Origin: Cardiobacteriales bacterium
GTDB taxonomy: Bacteria; Pseudomonadota; Gammaproteobacteria; Cardiobacteriales; Wohlfahrtiimonadaceae
Reading direction: 5' to 3'
Assembly: GCA_030150565.1 (NCBI GenBank)
Contig: JASLFR010000071.1
Coordinates: 1 to 17,202 of the forward strand
DNA length: 17,202 bases
Positions within the stretch are counted from its first letter, which is position 1. Each line of letters starts with the position of its first letter. Position numbers and translations under genes: made by a program. The notes beneath the pieces were generated by a model. The model was given only the letters and a program-made list of their open reading frames with translations. It was not told the origin of the DNA and did no database searches. This document shows positions 6,113-13,568 of this stretch, one piece after another.

Positions 6113-6667
6113 TTACTTTTGCTCTGCTGCAAGCATCTCTTTATATTTAGCCGCTGCTTCCTCAACCTTACCACGGTTAGGTTGACGACGAACTGATGTT
6201 ACAGCCATCAACTCCCCTTTTCTGTAGGTTGGGTTTACAACAGCGTTTACCCAGTAGTGACGACCATCTTTACGCAAGTTTTTCACATATCCGTACCAAA
6301 CTCTATCGTCAAGGATATGCTCCCACATCTCTTTAAAGATCGCTGAAGGAATATCGGGGTGACGTAAGATACAGTGTGGCATACCGATGATCTCATCACG
6401 GCTATAACCTGACATCTCGATAAACTCAGCATTTGCTTGAGTGATCAAACCTTGCGAGTTTGTTACAGAGATGATTAAGCTACCCTCTGGATAATCTTCT
6501 TCATCATCAACAATGTACATTTTACGGCTATGGCCTGAATAGTAGGTATGATCTACTTCACGATACTCCGCTCCTGCTGGAAGATCGTCGATCGACATAT
6601 CAGGGATAATAATAGAATTTGCATCTTCTGCTAAAGGCTTGGTGCCTTCGATCATTACATCACTCAT
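6113..6667 (-). CDS. Stand-alone Aer-type PAS sensor protein (paralogue C)
   Basis: At 184 residues this is the longest and most divergent of the three. It has about 14 extra N-terminal residues before the shared module IPDMSIDDL (21-29) and YPEGSLIISVT (59-69). The PAS domain (about 72-162) keeps Asn79, Arg102, His103, Asp105 and Trp124 at the positions used by Aer for FAD, and VWYGYVKNLRKDGRHYWV. The C-terminus is a short charged helix (KVEEAAAKYKEMLAAEQK). No output domain, signal peptide or membrane helix is present. ATG at 6667 has GGAG eight bases upstream. It begins 18 bases after tsaC and so probably belongs to the long gmhA-to-tsaC transcript, unlike A and B, which have a separate candidate promoter. 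That arrangement suggests C is the older copy. This last point is inference. Confidence 0.85.
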   Translation of the reverse strand: MSDVMIEGTKPLAEDANSIIIPDMSIDDLPAGAEYREVDHTYYSGHSRKMYIVDDEEDYPEGSLIISVTNSQGLITQANAEFIEMSGYSRDEIIGMPHCILRHPDIPSAIFKEMWEHILDDRVWYGYVKNLRKDGRHYWVNAVVNPTYRKGELMAVTSVRRQPNRGKVEEAAAKYKEMLAAEQK

Positions 6668-6685
6668 CTTAAGTACTCCTCTACT

Positions 6686-7243
6686 TTAATATCTGAGAAT
6701 TGTATGAGTTGATAGAGAGATTATTTGGCTCGGCTTCGAAGCTCCACCAAGTGCCCCCCCTAATACTCCATTGATTTTACCATTAAACTTGCCAATTATC
6801 TCATCAATTGTTGATAAACTCTCTTCGCCACTAATATTAGCGCTTGTTGAGACAATTGGACTTCCAAATCTTCGACAGAGCTCTTTTAACTCTGGATGAG
6901 TCGTGACGCGTACAGCAATCTCGCTACGCCCACCTGTTAAATAATCGGGCGCTTTCTCATTTGCGGGAATTGTCCACGTAGCACGAAATCCTTCATCATT
7001 GCGCTGAAGTATACGGTTTTTTTGATCTACATCAAGCTTTTTTATCCATTGAATAACTTGATCAAGATCATTAACAACCACAATTAGCCCCTTTTCTACT
7101 GGACGTTTCTTCAATTTTAGGAGTGAGAAAACTGCCTCTCTATTAGAAGCATCCACCCCTAAACCGTAAACACCCTCTGTCGGGTAAGCGATGATACCAC
7201 CCGCTTTGAGGGCTTCTACCGCCTCATCCTGAGTCAAAATCAT
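6686..7243 (-). CDS. tsaC: L-threonylcarbamoyladenylate synthase (YrdC-like)
   Basis: TsaC makes threonylcarbamoyl-AMP from threonine, bicarbonate and ATP, the first step of the essential t6A37 modification of ANN-decoding tRNAs. The 185-residue protein is close to E. coli TsaC (190 aa) and lacks the extra domain of the longer Sua5 form. Visible motifs are YPTEGVYGLG (20-29), KLKKRP (43-48), the substrate-pocket sequence GGRSEIAVRV and the conserved STSAN (132-136). The ribosome-binding site AAGGTG directly follows the pitA stop codon, giving a 10-base gap, so translation may be coupled. PAS paralogue C follows after 18 bases. Confidence 0.94.
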   Translation of the reverse strand: MILTQDEAVEALKAGGIIAYPTEGVYGLGVDASNREAVFSLLKLKKRPVEKGLIVVVNDLDQVIQWIKKLDVDQKNRILQRNDEGFRATWTIPANEKAPDYLTGGRSEIAVRVTTHPELKELCRRFGSPIVSTSANISGEESLSTIDEIIGKFNGKINGVLGGALGGASKPSQIISLSTHTILRY

Positions 7244-7253
7244 TTAGGCACCT

Positions 7254-8771
7254 TTATAAAAATATTTTCGTACCTAAAAAGTAGAGAGCAAAAGATAATC
7301 CTGTCGAAACGGGTAACGTTAAAATCCATGCAATTAAGATATTACGTACTGTAGATTTCTGTAATCCTGACTTATTCGCAATCATCGTTCCTGCTACCGA
7401 ACTCGATAAAATATGGGTCGTTGAGACGGGGAATCCCATATGACTTGCAGATGCGATTGCAATTCCCGATACAACCTGCGCACTCATTCCTTGAGCGTAA
7501 GTCATATCTTTCTTTCCAATCTTTCCACCAACAGTCTCCACTACTCGACGCCATCCGATCATTGTTCCAAGACCGATCGCAATCGCCACTGCAACAATCA
7601 CCCAAAACGGTGCGTATTGCGTCGTTGTGGTTAAATCTTTAGAGACATGACGATAAGACTCTCGAACATCCTTAGGAAGCGCTTTAGTTCGCTCTAATGT
7701 CTTTGAAATTGAGGCTAGACACATCACTTCATTACGAACTTTCCAGCGATCGTCGATTGAGAGCTTATTGTAGTCATAACTCTTCTCAATCTTTTCACCC
7801 GAGCCATCTGCATGATTCGCCGCTTTACTCAATACTGACTTCAAGCTAGCGACATGTGACTCCATCGCTCCAAATTCACAATGGAACAATCCATCTTTCG
7901 CCTCCTCTTTATTATCCACCTCATCAGGAAAAACGGAATCGATCACCTCTTTATTACGCTCATAATATTGAAGCATTCGATCAGCCGCCGTTCCCGTCTG
8001 CTCAATTGCATAAGCTGGTGCACTCATATCGAGTACAAATTTTGCAGGCAGAATACTAAAGAGCACGAGCATCACAAGCCCTATCCCCTTCTGACCATCA
8101 TTCTGACCATGGGCATAACTCATCCCCATTGCAGAGCAGATGAGCCAAAAACGGGGCCAAAATGGAGGACGTTTGCGCTTTTCAACGACATGACGCTGAT
8201 AAGGGGTCTTGTGAATATAACTTTTAGGGCGAAATTTTAAGAGTAGAAGGAGAAAGAGACCCGCTAATCCCGCCCCTATGAAGGGGGAGAAGAGGAGCGA
8301 CTCAAGAACTCCTAACGCTTTAGACCAATTTACCCCATCAAAGAGTGAGCGATCGGTCATCAATGCGTTAGCTAATCCCACCCCTAAAATTGAACCGATT
8401 AGCGTATGGGAGCTTGAAGCGGGTATTCCAAAATACCACGTCCCCAAGTTCCAAATTAGCGCTGAAATCAAGAGAGAGAAGACCATTACGATCCCCTTCA
8501 TATTGGTTGCGCTCGCTAATAGATCCATAGGGAGCAGATTGACGATCGCATAAGCGACCCCCAATCCCCCCAACATAACCCCTAAAAAGTTAAATATTCC
8601 AGATAAGAAAACCGCCATCCCTGGACGCATGGACTTAGTGTAAATGACAGTTGCTACAGCATTTGCTGTATCGTGGAATCCGTTGACAAACTCAAACGCG
8701 AGCACAAGCCCAACAGAGAGAAATAGAACAATAACAACGGATAAATCTAGCCCATGAAGAAAATCAAACAT
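7254..8771 (-). CDS. pitA: PiT-family inorganic phosphate transporter
   Basis: This inner-membrane carrier takes up phosphate, as a metal-phosphate complex, with protons. The 505-residue length matches E. coli PitA (499 aa). The two PiT repeats are visible. The N-terminal one has EFVNGFHDTANAVATVIYT (27-45) and GIPASSSHTLIGSILGVG (115-132); the C-terminal one has GFPVSTTHILSSSVAGT near 455-471. Between them a hydrophilic stretch (about 255-385) corresponds to the large internal loop of PitA. About ten hydrophobic spans are evident. Its start follows gor by 38 bases and no clear promoter lies between, so it is probably in the gmhA-dolP-gor-pitA-tsaC run. The exact substrate range is family-based. 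Confidence 0.93.
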   Translation of the reverse strand: MFDFLHGLDLSVVIVLFLSVGLVLAFEFVNGFHDTANAVATVIYTKSMRPGMAVFLSGIFNFLGVMLGGLGVAYAIVNLLPMDLLASATNMKGIVMVFSLLISALIWNLGTWYFGIPASSSHTLIGSILGVGLANALMTDRSLFDGVNWSKALGVLESLLFSPFIGAGLAGLFLLLLLKFRPKSYIHKTPYQRHVVEKRKRPPFWPRFWLICSAMGMSYAHGQNDGQKGIGLVMLVLFSILPAKFVLDMSAPAYAIEQTGTAADRMLQYYERNKEVIDSVFPDEVDNKEEAKDGLFHCEFGAMESHVASLKSVLSKAANHADGSGEKIEKSYDYNKLSIDDRWKVRNEVMCLASISKTLERTKALPKDVRESYRHVSKDLTTTTQYAPFWVIVAVAIAIGLGTMIGWRRVVETVGGKIGKKDMTYAQGMSAQVVSGIAIASASHMGFPVSTTHILSSSVAGTMIANKSGLQKSTVRNILIAWILTLPVSTGLSFALYFLGTKIFL

Positions 8772-8809
8772 CTGTTTATCTCTTAATAAGTGGTGATTTT
8801 AAAAAGTGC

Positions 8810-10165
8810 CTAACGAAGGGTTGAGAGCTCTTCAGCCGCAGTTGGATGAAGGGCAACAGTATCGTTAAAGTCTTTACGGGTTGCCCCCATATTCACAGCA
8901 ACAGCAAAACCTTGAAGCATCTCATCTACTTGTGGCCCAAAGAGATGAATTCCAACGATCTTCTCATCATCACCATGGCAGATCATCTTCATCGCAGTCT
9001 TGACAGGCGCATCACTAAAGCTATGGAACATCGCTGTAAATGAGGTGGTATAAACCTTTAAACTCTCTTTTCCATAGGTTTCAATCGCCTCTTTCTCTGT
9101 TAGCCCAACAGTCCCAATTGGTGGATGGGTAAAGACAATACTCGGAATATTCTTATACTCGAGATGACGCCCCTCCATTCCTCCGTAAATACGATCCGCC
9201 GCACGGCGTGCCGCCGCAATCGCAACAGGAGTTAATTCAAATTGCCCAATAATATCCCCCAATGCATAGACCCCTTTTACATTGGTCTCTTGGAATTTAT
9301 CTGTCGTGATCGAACCATCTTCATTCGGCTCAATATCTGTATTCTCAAGGCCGATATTATCGGTGTTATAACGGCGACCAATCGCCCACACTAGAAGATC
9401 AACTTCGATGCTCTTATCACCACTCTTCACTAAGAGAGAGCCATCCTCCTGCTTCACCACTTCACTCACTTCACTATGAGGATGGAGTGTAAGATTCTCC
9501 TCCTTATCGAGCACCTCTTTAAGATGATCAGTAATGAAACCATCAAAATTGCGCAATACCATCTCACGACGGCAAAGAAGGTGCGCCTCAGAGCCTAATG
9601 CTGCTAAAACTTGAGCAAATTCAACGGCAATATAACCTGCTCCCACAACAGCAACCCGCTTTGGAAGCTCCTCCATCGAGAAGAACTGATCTGACGTAAT
9701 TCCATACTCAACACCAGGGGTGTTTTCAGGGAGAGCAGGACGACCACCCGTTGCGATCACAATACGTTCAGCGGTATAACGCTCACCATTTACCTCAATC
9801 GTCTTATTATCAACAAATTTTGCAGCGCCATGCAGTAAGTCGATACCAGCGCCAGGAATATAGCTCTCACCGTACCAAGTTGTAATATTGTTAATATACT
9901 GATCGCTCTTCGCTTTTAGGGTCTGCCAATTGAATCCCTTCTCTTCAACAGAGAACCCATATCCACGAGCATCATCAAACATATGGCTTAAGGAAGCGGC
10001 ATTCCACATAATCTTTTTAGGAACACAGCCCACATTGACACAGGTCCCGCCGAGCTCCGCTTTTTCGATTAAGAGACATTTTGCCCCGTAACTCGCAGCA
10101 CGCTCAGCAAATGAGAGACCTCCTGAACCTGCTCCAATAACAATTGCATCATATTTCTTACTCAT
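8810..10165 (-). CDS. gor: Glutathione-disulfide reductase
   Basis: This cytoplasmic FAD enzyme reduces glutathione disulfide with NADPH. The 451-residue protein matches E. coli Gor in length. It has the FAD motif GAGSGG (11-16), the redox pair Cys42-Cys47 in GGTCVNVGCVPKK (39-51), the NADPH-domain motif GAGYIAVEF and CRREMVLR, whose arginines bind the NADPH phosphate. ALGDIIG is the second FAD contact, and the C-terminal HPTAAEE supplies the catalytic His440/Glu445 pair from the partner subunit. These features separate it from lipoamide dehydrogenase and mercuric reductase. It lies 18 bases downstream of dolP, probably co-transcribed, with pitA after it. Confidence 0.95.
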   Translation of the reverse strand: MSKKYDAIVIGAGSGGLSFAERAASYGAKCLLIEKAELGGTCVNVGCVPKKIMWNAASLSHMFDDARGYGFSVEEKGFNWQTLKAKSDQYINNITTWYGESYIPGAGIDLLHGAAKFVDNKTIEVNGERYTAERIVIATGGRPALPENTPGVEYGITSDQFFSMEELPKRVAVVGAGYIAVEFAQVLAALGSEAHLLCRREMVLRNFDGFITDHLKEVLDKEENLTLHPHSEVSEVVKQEDGSLLVKSGDKSIEVDLLVWAIGRRYNTDNIGLENTDIEPNEDGSITTDKFQETNVKGVYALGDIIGQFELTPVAIAAARRAADRIYGGMEGRHLEYKNIPSIVFTHPPIGTVGLTEKEAIETYGKESLKVYTTSFTAMFHSFSDAPVKTAMKMICHGDDEKIVGIHLFGPQVDEMLQGFAVAVNMGATRKDFNDTVALHPTAAEELSTLR

Positions 10166-10183
10166 TTTATCTTCCTTATTTAC

Positions 10184-10762
10184 TTATCGAATCTCAAATA
10201 GGGGAACAACCTCTTCTACCCCACTCACTTTACGCGCAATCTCAATCGCTTCATTCGCTTCAGCTCTTGTTACGATCCCCATTAAATAGACCGTATTACG
10301 TGCAGTCTTCACCTTCACATGGCCAGAATTGAAGCCTGGAGAGCGAATACCTGTCGTTAGCGCTGTCTTCACCTTACCCGTAAGGTAAGTATCATTAGTG
10401 CGATTACCTAAATTTGCTGTCTCACTTACGATCAGCTCATTATAGACCTGACGCACATTTTCAGTACGTCGTGCGCTCTCTTCAATCCGCAATCCAAACG
10501 CTTGGCTTGGTACTTCACCTGTTAATAAAACGTTGAGATTGTAACTTAAAACGGAGACATTCGCCTGATTACGCTCAGGATCAGAGGAGATCTGGGTCTG
10601 CACCTTAATCTCGATCGATTGATCCTCTAAAAGTACGCCCGACGTTCGGCGCTCATTAACCCCGAGTGCTGTCGCCCCTACACCAGCCACAATAACTGGC
10701 GCACAAGCTGCAAGCAGCAATGCTCCAGAGAGCAAAAGTAGATGGATAATTCTCTTTCTCAC
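10184..10762 (-). CDS. dolP: BON-domain outer-membrane lipoprotein (YraP family)
   Basis: DolP is an outer-membrane lipoprotein that in E. coli binds anionic lipids at division sites and supports envelope integrity. The 192-residue protein (E. coli DolP, 191) begins MRKRIIHLLLLSGALLLAAC, a lipoprotein signal with the lipobox cysteine at 20. Two BON domains follow: about 46-113 (SIEIKVQTQI to VRQVYNELIV) and about 123-192 (DTYLTGKVKTAL to GVEEVVPLFEI). It lies 11 bases downstream of the SIS-domain gene. The same neighbour pair, SIS gene then BON lipoprotein, occurs in E. coli (diaA-yraP) and Pseudomonas, which supports the identification. Confidence 0.92.
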   Translation of the reverse strand: MRKRIIHLLLLSGALLLAACAPVIVAGVGATALGVNERRTSGVLLEDQSIEIKVQTQISSDPERNQANVSVLSYNLNVLLTGEVPSQAFGLRIEESARRTENVRQVYNELIVSETANLGNRTNDTYLTGKVKTALTTGIRSPGFNSGHVKVKTARNTVYLMGIVTRAEANEAIEIARKVSGVEEVVPLFEIR

Positions 10763-10773
10763 ACCCCTCTCCC

Positions 10774-11340
10774 CTATGCAAAATGTGCATCAAGATATGC
10801 ACACCAAATATGAATAATTAAGAGATGAACCTCTTGGACGCGCGCCGTTCTTCCGCTTGGCACCTTCACAAGATGGAGCGCTTCGTGCGTTATCTCTGCA
10901 AGACGCCCTCCACTTTCACCCGTTAAAGCGATAACACTCATCCCTCGATCAAGCGCTGCTTTCGTCGCTCTAAGAATATTCTCTGAATTTCCACTTGTGG
11001 AGATCACAACTAAACAATCCCCTTTTCGGCCGAGAGCCTCAACCTGTTTAGAGAAGATCTCATCGTACGAATAATCATTCGCAATTGAAGTGAGATTAGA
11101 GCTATCTGTCGTGAGCGCAATTGCAGCAAGTGGGCGGCGCTCCTTCTCAAAGCGATTGATCAACTCTGCTGCTAAATGTTGAGCATCAGCAGCGGAGCCC
11201 CCATTTCCACAAATCAGCATCTTCCCATCCGCTTCATACAGCTCTATGAGGCGCTGCGCATCCGCTTCAATCTGCTCACCGAGTAGCGAGAGTGATCGCT
11301 CTTTTGTTTCGATACTCTCCCGAAAATGTTCTTGGTACAT
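10774..11340 (-). CDS. gmhA: SIS-domain phosphoheptose isomerase (GmhA/DiaA family)
   Basis: GmhA converts sedoheptulose 7-phosphate to D-glycero-D-manno-heptose 7-phosphate for the lipopolysaccharide core. The related DiaA instead binds DnaA. The 188-residue protein has the SIS fold motifs ICGNGGSAADAQH (43-55) and VISTSGNSEN (112-121). His55, Glu59, Gln169 and His177 occupy the spacing of the GmhA metal/catalytic residues (H61, E65, Q172, H180 in E. coli). E. coli DiaA has Ser at the Glu position, so this protein looks catalytically competent. Position next to dolP is the diaA locus, but Pseudomonas carries gmhA at the same spot. I favour the isomerase; a dual or DnaA-binding role cannot be excluded. 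A terminator separates it from rpoH upstream and I see no clear promoter of its own. Confidence 0.82.
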   Translation of the reverse strand: MYQEHFRESIETKERSLSLLGEQIEADAQRLIELYEADGKMLICGNGGSAADAQHLAAELINRFEKERRPLAAIALTTDSSNLTSIANDYSYDEIFSKQVEALGRKGDCLVVISTSGNSENILRATKAALDRGMSVIALTGESGGRLAEITHEALHLVKVPSGRTARVQEVHLLIIHIWCAYLDAHFA

Positions 11341-11370
11341 AGCTTTCTAATCTTTCCTCTACAAATAAGC

Positions 11371-11398
11371 AAAAAGACCCAGCGACTGCTGAGTCTTT
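11371..11398 (-). terminator. Rho-independent terminator of rpoH
   Basis: On the minus strand AAAGACTCAGC pairs with GCTGGGTCTTT (one G-T pair, 11-bp stem) around the loop AGTC, followed by further T residues. It starts 12 bases after the rpoH stop. Read-through would supply the gmhA operon. Confidence 0.92.
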
Positions 11399-11410
11399 CT
11401 AAATTTAATC

Positions 11411-12280
11411 TTAATGTGCGAGATATCCGCGCAATCGTTTCATCGCTTGCACCTCAATCTGGCGAATTCGCTCCGCCGACACCGAGTATTTCTCCGCAAG
11501 CTCCATAAGAGTTGGCTTCTGCTCTTCATCATTCATCCAACGCTGCTGTAAAATATCTTTACTCCGATCATCAAGCTGCTCAAGAGCGTGATAGAGCTGC
11601 TCCTGATTATGCTGATCATAATCATCCTTCTCCGCCTGTTGTGAAGGATCGAGCTCACGACTTGAGAGCCACTCGGAAGGAGCGTACCCCTCATCATCAC
11701 TGCTTGCAGGGTTAAGATCGAAAGCGATATCACTTGAGAAGAGGCGCTTCTCCATCCGTTTAACCTCTTCTAAGCTCACATTAAGATCCTTAGCGATCGC
11801 TTCTGCTTCAGATTCAGAGAGCCACCCTAAATGCTCCTTAGAGGAGCGCAAGTTAAAGAAGAGTTTTCGCTGCGCTTTTGTTGTCGCAACCTTCACAATC
11901 CGCCAATTTCTCAAGACAAAATCGTGAATTTCAGATTTAATCCAATGAACGGCAAAGGAGATAAGTCTTACTCCAAAGGTTGGATCAAAGCGGCGAACCG
12001 CCTTCATCAATCCAACATTCCCCTCCTGAACAAGATCGATAAGGGGTAATCCGTAGCCGGTAAAATTTTTGGCAATATGAACTACAAACTTCAAGTGAGA
12101 GAGAATAAGACTCTGCGCTGCTTGAAGATCTTCATACTTAATCAAACGCTCGGCTAAATAGCGCTCCTCTTCTGCCGATAAGGTCGGAATATCACTAATA
12201 GCACTGATATAAGCGTCCATTCCCTCCGCAGTTGAAGGGAGTGTATTTGCGCGTAATACAAGCTCTTTATTGTGTGACAT
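11411..12280 (-). CDS. rpoH: RNA polymerase heat-shock sigma factor (sigma-32)
   Basis: Sigma-32 directs RNA polymerase to heat-shock promoters. The 289-residue protein (E. coli 284) has region 2 with LSHLKFVVHIAKNFTGYGLP and the polymerase-binding/-10 segment DLVQEGNVGLMKAVRRFDP (82-100) with WIKSEIHDFVLRNW. The diagnostic RpoH box QRKLFFNLR (137-145) is involved in core binding and FtsH/DnaK-linked turnover. The C-terminal region 4 helix-turn-helix (about 257-285: TLMELAEKYSVSAERIRQIE) contacts the -35 element. The ATG at 12280 has AGGAGG 12 bases upstream, a little far. The first residues MSHNKELVLRANTLPS suit the family. An extended -10 promoter lies about 70 bases upstream. I cannot judge from reading whether the leader forms an RNA thermometer. 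Confidence 0.96.
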   Translation of the reverse strand: MSHNKELVLRANTLPSTAEGMDAYISAISDIPTLSAEEERYLAERLIKYEDLQAAQSLILSHLKFVVHIAKNFTGYGLPLIDLVQEGNVGLMKAVRRFDPTFGVRLISFAVHWIKSEIHDFVLRNWRIVKVATTKAQRKLFFNLRSSKEHLGWLSESEAEAIAKDLNVSLEEVKRMEKRLFSSDIAFDLNPASSDDEGYAPSEWLSSRELDPSQQAEKDDYDQHNQEQLYHALEQLDDRSKDILQQRWMNDEEQKPTLMELAEKYSVSAERIRQIEVQAMKRLRGYLAH

Positions 12281-12561
12281 AATCGATTTAAACCTCCTAA
12301 CAAACGCTCTTTCGAGTGATTGTTTTCTTAACTGATTCGTATACTTATTATAGCACCAATCCCCCTCTTTTGGAGTGTTTTATTCTTTAACAAAAGGCTC
12401 TTTTTGCGCCATTTTATCTTCCGCTAATGCTCTGCTAACTCACACTATTTATCACTCTTTGCCGTTACTCTTTTCACCTCAACCTGATAAGATAGCCGAA
12501 GACTTTTTAAGAGAAAGAGAACCTTTCCACCCCTCCACTCATTCTGATTAGGAGATTATTT
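12281..12561. promoter_or_regulatory. Divergent rpoH / membrane-protein intergenic region
   Basis: This 281-base gap holds the control signals of two divergent genes. The clearest is an extended -10 promoter for rpoH at 12347-12355. On the plus strand only weak AT-rich -10 candidates are visible (around CTGATAAGAT, 12484-12493). TAGGAG at 12549-12554 is the ribosome-binding site of the downstream GTG-started gene. I found no small ORF, RNA gene or notable repeat. Confidence 0.45.
12347..12355 (-). promoter_or_regulatory. Extended -10 promoter of rpoH
   Basis: The minus strand reads TGCTATAAT: a consensus -10 hexamer preceded by the TGn extension. No good -35 hexamer lies at the usual spacing, which extended -10 promoters do not require. 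It would start transcription about 60 bases before the rpoH start codon. Confidence 0.6.
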
Positions 12562-13419
12562 GTGCCTCTACATTCGCTGAACCAACAATTAGCGACACTC
12601 TTCCCAAATCGCCCCATCCAAGTTAGGAGCGAGTGGGATGCTTTTCGCTGGCCGATCTTTCTTCTCCTTCTCTGGATTCTACTCCGTCTAGGGAGCTACA
12701 CCTTTGGAGCTGCAGGGAGTTTAATGGGTGATCTCCCTAAAGAGAAGGTAGAGCCGATCGAGGCAAAAATAGAGGCGCAATGTAGCCCCCTTATTGATGA
12801 GCGGCGCGGTATTCTCTCAAGCCACAGTTTTCTCGATCCAGAGTGCCGCTTTATCGTCACACCTAAAACGCTAATTAATGGTGAGCCAAAGCAGATTAAC
12901 TACTACGGCAAGAGGCTCTCTCGAGAAGAGATTGAAGGTTTAGTAGCACTTCAAGCGATCGATGAGCCACAGAAGATTACACTCAATCTTCTACAAGAGA
13001 AGCGAAAGGTTCGCTTAATAGCGCTTATCGAGCGGGGAGCCACCCTTTTAGTGGTGCTCTACATCTTTCTACGCCTCTCCTACAATCTTTGGAATCAGAA
13101 GAGGGGGGAAGGTGTCCAATACCGTTTAGAGGCACTCCCCTTCACTACGAGTCGCTCCACCTTTATTCGCTACCATATAATCAATTATCATGTTATTAAA
13201 GAGGGACGAGAAGGGCGACGGCATAAGACCACCTTCTCTCAAAATGAGGGGCCGATTCTCCTCCCTGTAGAGGGGGATGAGCGAACCTTTGCCCTTGGCA
13301 TTGTGCCTATTGAAGAGGGCAATCACCCCCCTCTCCTTCTTGATAAAAAATTGAAGCGAGTTGCATTAACAGATGAGGAGAGAGCATCGCTCTTAAAAGC
13401 CCTCTCCCCCTATCTATAG
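12562..13419 (+). CDS. Two-helix inner-membrane protein of unknown function, GTG start
   Basis: I do not recognise this 285-residue protein. Two hydrophobic segments (about 30-52 and 151-172) flank a hydrophilic part (about 53-149). Basic residues before the first helix and after the second suggest cytoplasmic N- and C-termini with a periplasmic loop. That loop holds the only two cysteines, Cys74 and Cys95, which could form a disulfide. The C-terminal 110 residues (173-285) look like a soluble cytoplasmic domain with alternating strands (YRLEALPFTTSRST, YHIINYHVI, PILLPVEGDERTFALGIVPI). The start is GTG at 12562, with GGAG seven bases upstream. It is divergent from rpoH and followed by maeB 149 bases later, so it is probably a single-gene unit. 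Codon use looks like that of its neighbours and the frame is intact, so it appears to be a real gene. Confidence 0.75.
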   Translation: MPLHSLNQQLATLFPNRPIQVRSEWDAFRWPIFLLLLWILLRLGSYTFGAAGSLMGDLPKEKVEPIEAKIEAQCSPLIDERRGILSSHSFLDPECRFIVTPKTLINGEPKQINYYGKRLSREEIEGLVALQAIDEPQKITLNLLQEKRKVRLIALIERGATLLVVLYIFLRLSYNLWNQKRGEGVQYRLEALPFTTSRSTFIRYHIINYHVIKEGREGRRHKTTFSQNEGPILLPVEGDERTFALGIVPIEEGNHPPLLLDKKLKRVALTDEERASLLKALSPYL

Positions 13420-13439
13420 CGCAATTCGCCCCTTTATAT

Positions 13440-13469
13440 GAGCCATTATGAGAAAATTCAAAATGGCTC
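13440..13469. repeat. Inverted repeat between the membrane-protein gene and maeB
   Basis: GAGCCATT (13440-13447) and AATGGCTC (13462-13469) form a perfect 8-bp stem with a 14-base loop, 21 bases after the membrane-protein stop. No T-run follows on either strand. It could be a weak or factor-assisted terminator, or an mRNA 3'-end stem. Confidence 0.4.
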
Positions 13470-13568
13470 TCTCGCCTGAGTGATAAATCAGCGCAGCTCT
13501 CTAAAATGAATAGAGATAATCGCTAAACACTCTTACGATCCACATACAAATCAGCCAAAGTGAGAATA

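Noticed and set aside
7856..8553. Open frames on the plus strand opposite pitA
   Set aside because: They overlap a well-supported transporter on the other strand, lack ribosome-binding sites and have low-complexity, non-protein-like composition.
8810..10165. Lipoamide dehydrogenase or mercuric reductase instead of Gor
   Set aside because: The GGTCVNVGCVPKK active site, NADPH-type arginines and length all fit glutathione reductase; there is no metal-binding N-terminal domain.
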